Positions 6,531-9,450 of a DNA stretch of 9,450 nucleotides are shown piece after piece. The translations under genes were made by a program, and so were the position numbers. The notes under the pieces were generated by a model. It did not search any database, had not been told where the DNA came from, and saw nothing but the letters and a program-made list of their open reading frames with translations. Source of the stretch: DATARH01 sp035507475 (lineage in GTDB: Bacteria > Pseudomonadota > Alphaproteobacteria > ATCC43930 > CGMCC-115725); the NCBI GenBank assembly GCA_035507475.1, contig DATJOB010000467.1:1-9450 (forward strand), given 5' to 3'. Within the stretch, counting starts at the first letter, position 1. Every line of letters begins with the position of its first letter.

Positions 6531-7595
6531 ATGAAAATCTTGGTCACCGGGGGCGCCGGGTTTATCGGCTCGGCGGTATGCCGGCTGTTCGTCGGCGAAC
6601 TCGGGGCGACGGTGCTCAATGTCGACAAGCTGACCTACGCCGCCAACCTCGCCTCGCTGCGCGCCCTCGAGAACCATCCGCATTATCGCTTCGAGCGCGC
6701 CGACATCTGCGACCGCCAGGCGATCGCCACGCTGATCGACGACTTCGCGCCCGCCGCGGTGCTGCACCTCGCCGCCGAGTCACATGTCGACCGCTCGATC
6801 GACGGACCGGACGATTTCATCCGCACCAACATCGACGGCACCTTCGCGATGCTGAGCGCGGCGCGCGGCTATTGGGAGAAGCTGCCGGCGGCCGCGGCGC
6901 GCCAGTTTCGCTTCCACCACGTCTCGACCGACGAGGTGTTCGGCGCGCTGGGCGCCCGCGGCAGGTTCACCGAGACGAGCCGCTACAAGCCGAACTCGCC
7001 TTACGCCGCATCGAAGGCCGCGTCCGACCATCTGGTGCGCGCCAGGCACGAGACCTTCGGGCTGCCGGCGGTGATCAGCAACTGCTCGAACAATTACGGG
7101 CCCTTCCACTTCCCCGAGAAGCTCATCCCGCTCGCCATCCTCAAGGCGCTGCACGGCGAGCCGATCCCGGTCTACGGCAAGGGCGAGAACATACGCGACT
7201 GGCTCCATGTCGACGACCATGCGCGCGCGCTTCACGCGATCCTCACCAAGGGAAAGCCGGGCGCCAGCTACAATGTCGGGTGCGACGGCGAGCGCACCAA
7301 CATCGTCGTCGTCCGCCAGATCTGCGCGCTGCTCGACGAGATGCTGCCGCGCTCGCCGCATCGGCCGCACGAGCGGCTGATCACCTTCGTCGAGGACCGC
7401 CCGGCGCACGACCGGCGCTATGCGATGGACGCGACGAAGCTGCAGCGCGAGCTCGGCTGGCGGCCGCAGGAGACGTTCGAGACCGGGCTGCGCAAGACGG
7501 TGCGCTGGTATCTCGACAATCGCTGGTGGTGGGAGCCGATCTGGTTCGGCCGCTACCGCGGAACCCGGCTCGGCACCGCCGCAGCCGCAGGCTGA
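6531..7595 (+). CDS. rfbB: dTDP-glucose 4,6-dehydratase
   Basis: This 354-residue protein is a full-length extended SDR of the RmlB/RfbB type, converting dTDP-glucose to dTDP-4-keto-6-deoxyglucose in the cytoplasm. It is the branch point for dTDP-L-rhamnose and other deoxysugars of O-antigens and capsules. The NAD-binding TGGAGFIG is at 6-13, and AAESHVDRSI (81-90) is a family signature. The catalytic STDEVFG is at 132-138 (Thr133, Asp134, Glu135), the YAASK motif has Tyr158 and Lys162, and SNNYGPFHFPEKLIP (186-200) and GENIRDWLHVDDH (218-230) contact nucleotide and sugar. The C-terminus (WYLDNRWWWEPI, YRGTRLG) is also typical. The ATG at 6531 has GAGGGG five bases upstream. It begins the rightward run and is followed 31 bases later by the aminotransferase. 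Its normal partners (rfbA, rfbC, rfbD) are absent from the window. UDP-sugar 4,6-dehydratases are related, but the motif wording fits RfbB best. Confidence 0.95.
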   Translation: MKILVTGGAGFIGSAVCRLFVGELGATVLNVDKLTYAANLASLRALENHPHYRFERADICDRQAIATLIDDFAPAAVLHLAAESHVDRSIDGPDDFIRTNIDGTFAMLSAARGYWEKLPAAAARQFRFHHVSTDEVFGALGARGRFTETSRYKPNSPYAASKAASDHLVRARHETFGLPAVISNCSNNYGPFHFPEKLIPLAILKALHGEPIPVYGKGENIRDWLHVDDHARALHAILTKGKPGASYNVGCDGERTNIVVVRQICALLDEMLPRSPHRPHERLITFVEDRPAHDRRYAMDATKLQRELGWRPQETFETGLRKTVRWYLDNRWWWEPIWFGRYRGTRLGTAAAAG

Positions 7596-7626
7596 GATCG
7601 GAAGCAATAGCTCGAAGGATGGAGCG

Positions 7627-8853
7627 ATGAGCGGCTTTGCCTACGCCAACTTGTTCGCCAAGAACCTGCCCGCCCCGGCGGTGCGCTTCGCCGGCTACCC
7701 GAAATACAATTTCATCGGTGGGCACAACGACCCGACGCTGATCCCGGTCGAGGGGCTGATCGAGGCGACCGCCAGCGCGCTGCGCAAGGAGGGCCCGAAG
7801 CTCGCGATGTATACCGCAGCGCAGGGCAACCAGGGGCATCTCGGGCTGCGCGGCTTCGTCAAGCGCAAGGCGGCGTTGCGCGGCATCGACTGCTCGACCG
7901 ACGACATCCTGATCACCGCCGGCTCGGGCCAGGGCATCGATCTGGTCAACGCCGTGCTGCTCGAGCCGGGCGACACGGTGATCCTCGAGGAATTCTCCTA
8001 TGGCGGCGCGATCACCAAGCTGAAGCGCGAGGGGCAGAAGATCGTCGGCGCGCCGCTCGACGAGGACGGCATCAAGATCGACGCGCTCGCCAACATCCTC
8101 GCCGACCTCAAGCGCCGCGGGGTCACGCCGAAATACATCTACACGATCCCCACCATCCAGAACCCGACCGGCAGCATCATGCCGCTCGACCGCCGGCGCC
8201 ATCTGGTCGCCGTCGCGCGCGAATACGGCGTGCCGATCTTCGAGGACGAATGCTATGCCGACCTGATCTGGGGCGGCACGAAGGCGCCGCCGGCGATCTA
8301 TTCGCTCGACCCGGCGAATGTCGTTCACATCGGCTCGTTCTCGAAGACGCTGTCGCCGGCGCTGCGGCTCGGCTACGCGATCGCGGACTGGGAGTTCATG
8401 AGCCGGATGATCGCCTGCCGCCCGGACAGCGGCTGCGGCGCGCTCGAGCAGATGGTGGTCGCCGAGTACTTCTCGCAGAATTTCGGCGAGCATGTCGACG
8501 AGCTGTCGGAGACCCTCCAAGAGAAGCTCGCCGCGATGGTCGAGGCGGTGGAGCGCGAATTCGGCACCGCGGTCGAGCCGTGGGTGCCGAAAGGCGGCAT
8601 CTTCCTGTGGATGAAGCTGCCCGACGAGATCGACATCATGAAGCTCGTCAGGCCCGCGGCCGATGCCGGGATCGCGCTCAACCCCGGCCCCGAATGGGCG
8701 GTCGAGGGCGCCGATTCGCGCTCGCGCCTGCGGCTCTGCTTCGCGCTGACCACGAAGGAGGAGATCCGCGAAGGCGTCGCCGCGCTCGCCCGGGTCTGCT
8801 ACGAGCAGACCGGCATCCCGGCGCAGAGCGGCAATATCCGGCGGGAAAGCTGA
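7627..8853 (+). CDS. PLP-dependent aminotransferase, fold type I (LysN/2-aminoadipate type)
   Basis: This 408-residue class I/II aminotransferase has the expected cofactor residues. Asn179 is in the QNPTG motif (178-182), Asp207 and Tyr210 in FEDECYAD (206-212), the Schiff-base Lys240 in SFSKTLSPALRLGY (237-250), and the substrate-carboxylate Arg369 in RLRLCFA (367-373). The overall wording resembles the LysN/2-aminoadipate and MocR-associated aminotransferase group, which act on 2-aminoadipate, branched or aromatic amino acids. There is no N-terminal GntR DNA-binding domain, so it is an enzyme rather than a MocR regulator. The substrate cannot be read from the sequence. A sugar aminotransferase for the RfbB product is unlikely, because those belong to the DegT/DnrJ/EryC1 family with different motifs. 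The start ATG at 7627 has AAGGA seven bases upstream. The gene follows rfbB by 31 bases and its stop shares a base with the next start. Confidence 0.9.
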   Translation: MSGFAYANLFAKNLPAPAVRFAGYPKYNFIGGHNDPTLIPVEGLIEATASALRKEGPKLAMYTAAQGNQGHLGLRGFVKRKAALRGIDCSTDDILITAGSGQGIDLVNAVLLEPGDTVILEEFSYGGAITKLKREGQKIVGAPLDEDGIKIDALANILADLKRRGVTPKYIYTIPTIQNPTGSIMPLDRRRHLVAVAREYGVPIFEDECYADLIWGGTKAPPAIYSLDPANVVHIGSFSKTLSPALRLGYAIADWEFMSRMIACRPDSGCGALEQMVVAEYFSQNFGEHVDELSETLQEKLAAMVEAVEREFGTAVEPWVPKGGIFLWMKLPDEIDIMKLVRPAADAGIALNPGPEWAVEGADSRSRLRLCFALTTKEEIREGVAALARVCYEQTGIPAQSGNIRRES

Positions 8854-9450
8854 TGCCCGCCGCCGCGGAGATCGACGACGCGCTGCGCGGCGCCGCCGCA
8901 TCGGGCGTCGTTCCCGGCGTGGTCGCGATGGCGGCGAGCGCCGAGCGGCCGCTCTACGCCGGCGCGTTCGGCGTGCGGCGGTTGGGCGGCGGCGCGCCGA
9001 TGACGCTCGACACGGTCTTCCGCCTCGCCTCGATGACCAAGGCGATCACCTGCGTCGCCGCGATGCAGCTCGTCGAGCGCGGCAGGCTGACGCTCGACGG
9101 TCCGCTCCCGGAGATCGACCCGGCGCTCAATGCGCCGCAGGTGCTGACCGGATTCGACGCCGCGGGACGGCCGGTGCTGCGGCCGGCGAAGCGGCCCATC
9201 ACGCTGCGCCACCTGATGACCCACACCGCCGGCTTCTGCTACGAGCAGTGGAACCCCGTCCAGGAGCGCTACGTCGCCGCGAGCGGCATGCCGCAGATGA
9301 GCAGCGGCAAGCTCGCCGCGATGCGCCTGCCGCTGATGTTCGACCCCGGCGAGCGCTGGGAATACGGCATCAACATCGACTGGGTCGGCCGCATCGTCGA
9401 AGCGGTGTCCGGGCAATCGATCGACCGCTATATGCAGGAGCATATCTTCG
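8853..9450 (+). CDS. Serine hydrolase, beta-lactamase/class C esterase family (5' part only)
   Basis: The visible 199 residues form the N-terminal half of a beta-lactamase-family (PF00144) protein; typical members are about 380-430 residues. The nucleophile motif SMTK gives Ser60 and Lys63 (FRLASMTKAIT, 56-66). The usual ERGRLTLDGPL (75-85), ITLRHLMTHTAGF (116-128) and DPGERWEYGINIDWVG (164-179) follow. Tyr171 matches the catalytic tyrosine of the YxN motif, but the Asn position is Ile173, as in EstB-type esterases rather than true class C beta-lactamases. An esterase, amidase or peptidase role is therefore more likely than drug resistance. No signal peptide is present, so a cytoplasmic enzyme is inferred. 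The ATG uses the last base of the aminotransferase stop (TGATG), which indicates translational coupling. The 3' end and the KTG-like third motif lie outside the window. Confidence 0.9.
   Translation, partial: MPAAAEIDDALRGAAASGVVPGVVAMAASAERPLYAGAFGVRRLGGGAPMTLDTVFRLASMTKAITCVAAMQLVERGRLTLDGPLPEIDPALNAPQVLTGFDAAGRPVLRPAKRPITLRHLMTHTAGFCYEQWNPVQERYVAASGMPQMSSGKLAAMRLPLMFDPGERWEYGINIDWVGRIVEAVSGQSIDRYMQEHIF

Noticed and set aside
7381..8901. Open frame of 506 codons on the minus strand opposite the aminotransferase
   Set aside because: Arg/Asp/Leu-rich translation typical of the antisense of a high-GC gene. The plus strand has the full set of PLP-enzyme motifs.

Overview
The window is very GC-rich (roughly 70% by eye) and densely coded, with short or overlapping gene junctions and almost no spacer DNA. 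Codon use and the protein families point to a high-GC alphaproteobacterium, perhaps Rhodospirillales or Rhizobiales. That placement is an inference; no rRNA or other decisive marker is present. No tRNA, rRNA, CRISPR array, transposase, attachment site or origin was seen.

The layout is two divergent gene runs reading away from a 182-base intergenic region (6349-6530). Leftward (minus strand, in transcription order) are seven genes: a single-domain KpsC-type capsule glycosyltransferase (5263-6348), a short-chain dehydrogenase overlapping it by 22 bases (4508-5284), a membrane-anchored sulfatase/LtaS-type protein overlapping that by 4 bases (3003-4511), a BadH-like short-chain dehydrogenase (2235-2972), a small exported four-cysteine protein (1891-2187), a DUF427 protein (1504-1881), and a gamma-glutamyltransferase-family Ntn hydrolase whose 3' end lies beyond base 1. 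Gaps are at most 47 bases and no convincing terminator interrupts the run, so it could be one long operon. The first three genes are tightly coupled and look like a capsular or surface polysaccharide module resembling the rhizobial rkpH/rkpI/rkpJ set. The last four may simply be downstream passengers.

Rightward (plus strand) are dTDP-glucose 4,6-dehydratase (rfbB/rmlB, 6531-7595), a fold-type I PLP aminotransferase (7627-8853), and a serine hydrolase of the beta-lactamase/class C esterase family (8853 to beyond the window end), joined to the aminotransferase by a 1-base stop/start overlap. RfbB supplies dTDP-4-keto-6-deoxyglucose for surface glycans, which fits the capsule genes across the divergent promoter region. 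The usual partners rfbA, rfbC and rfbD are not in the window.

Nothing here is clearly a new defence or mobile system. The points most worth a second look are the gamma-glutamyltransferase-family protein, which keeps its catalytic Thr and oxyanion Gly-Gly but appears to have lost every classical gamma-glutamyl-binding residue; the compact KpsC-SDR-sulfatase module; and the small four-cysteine exported protein.
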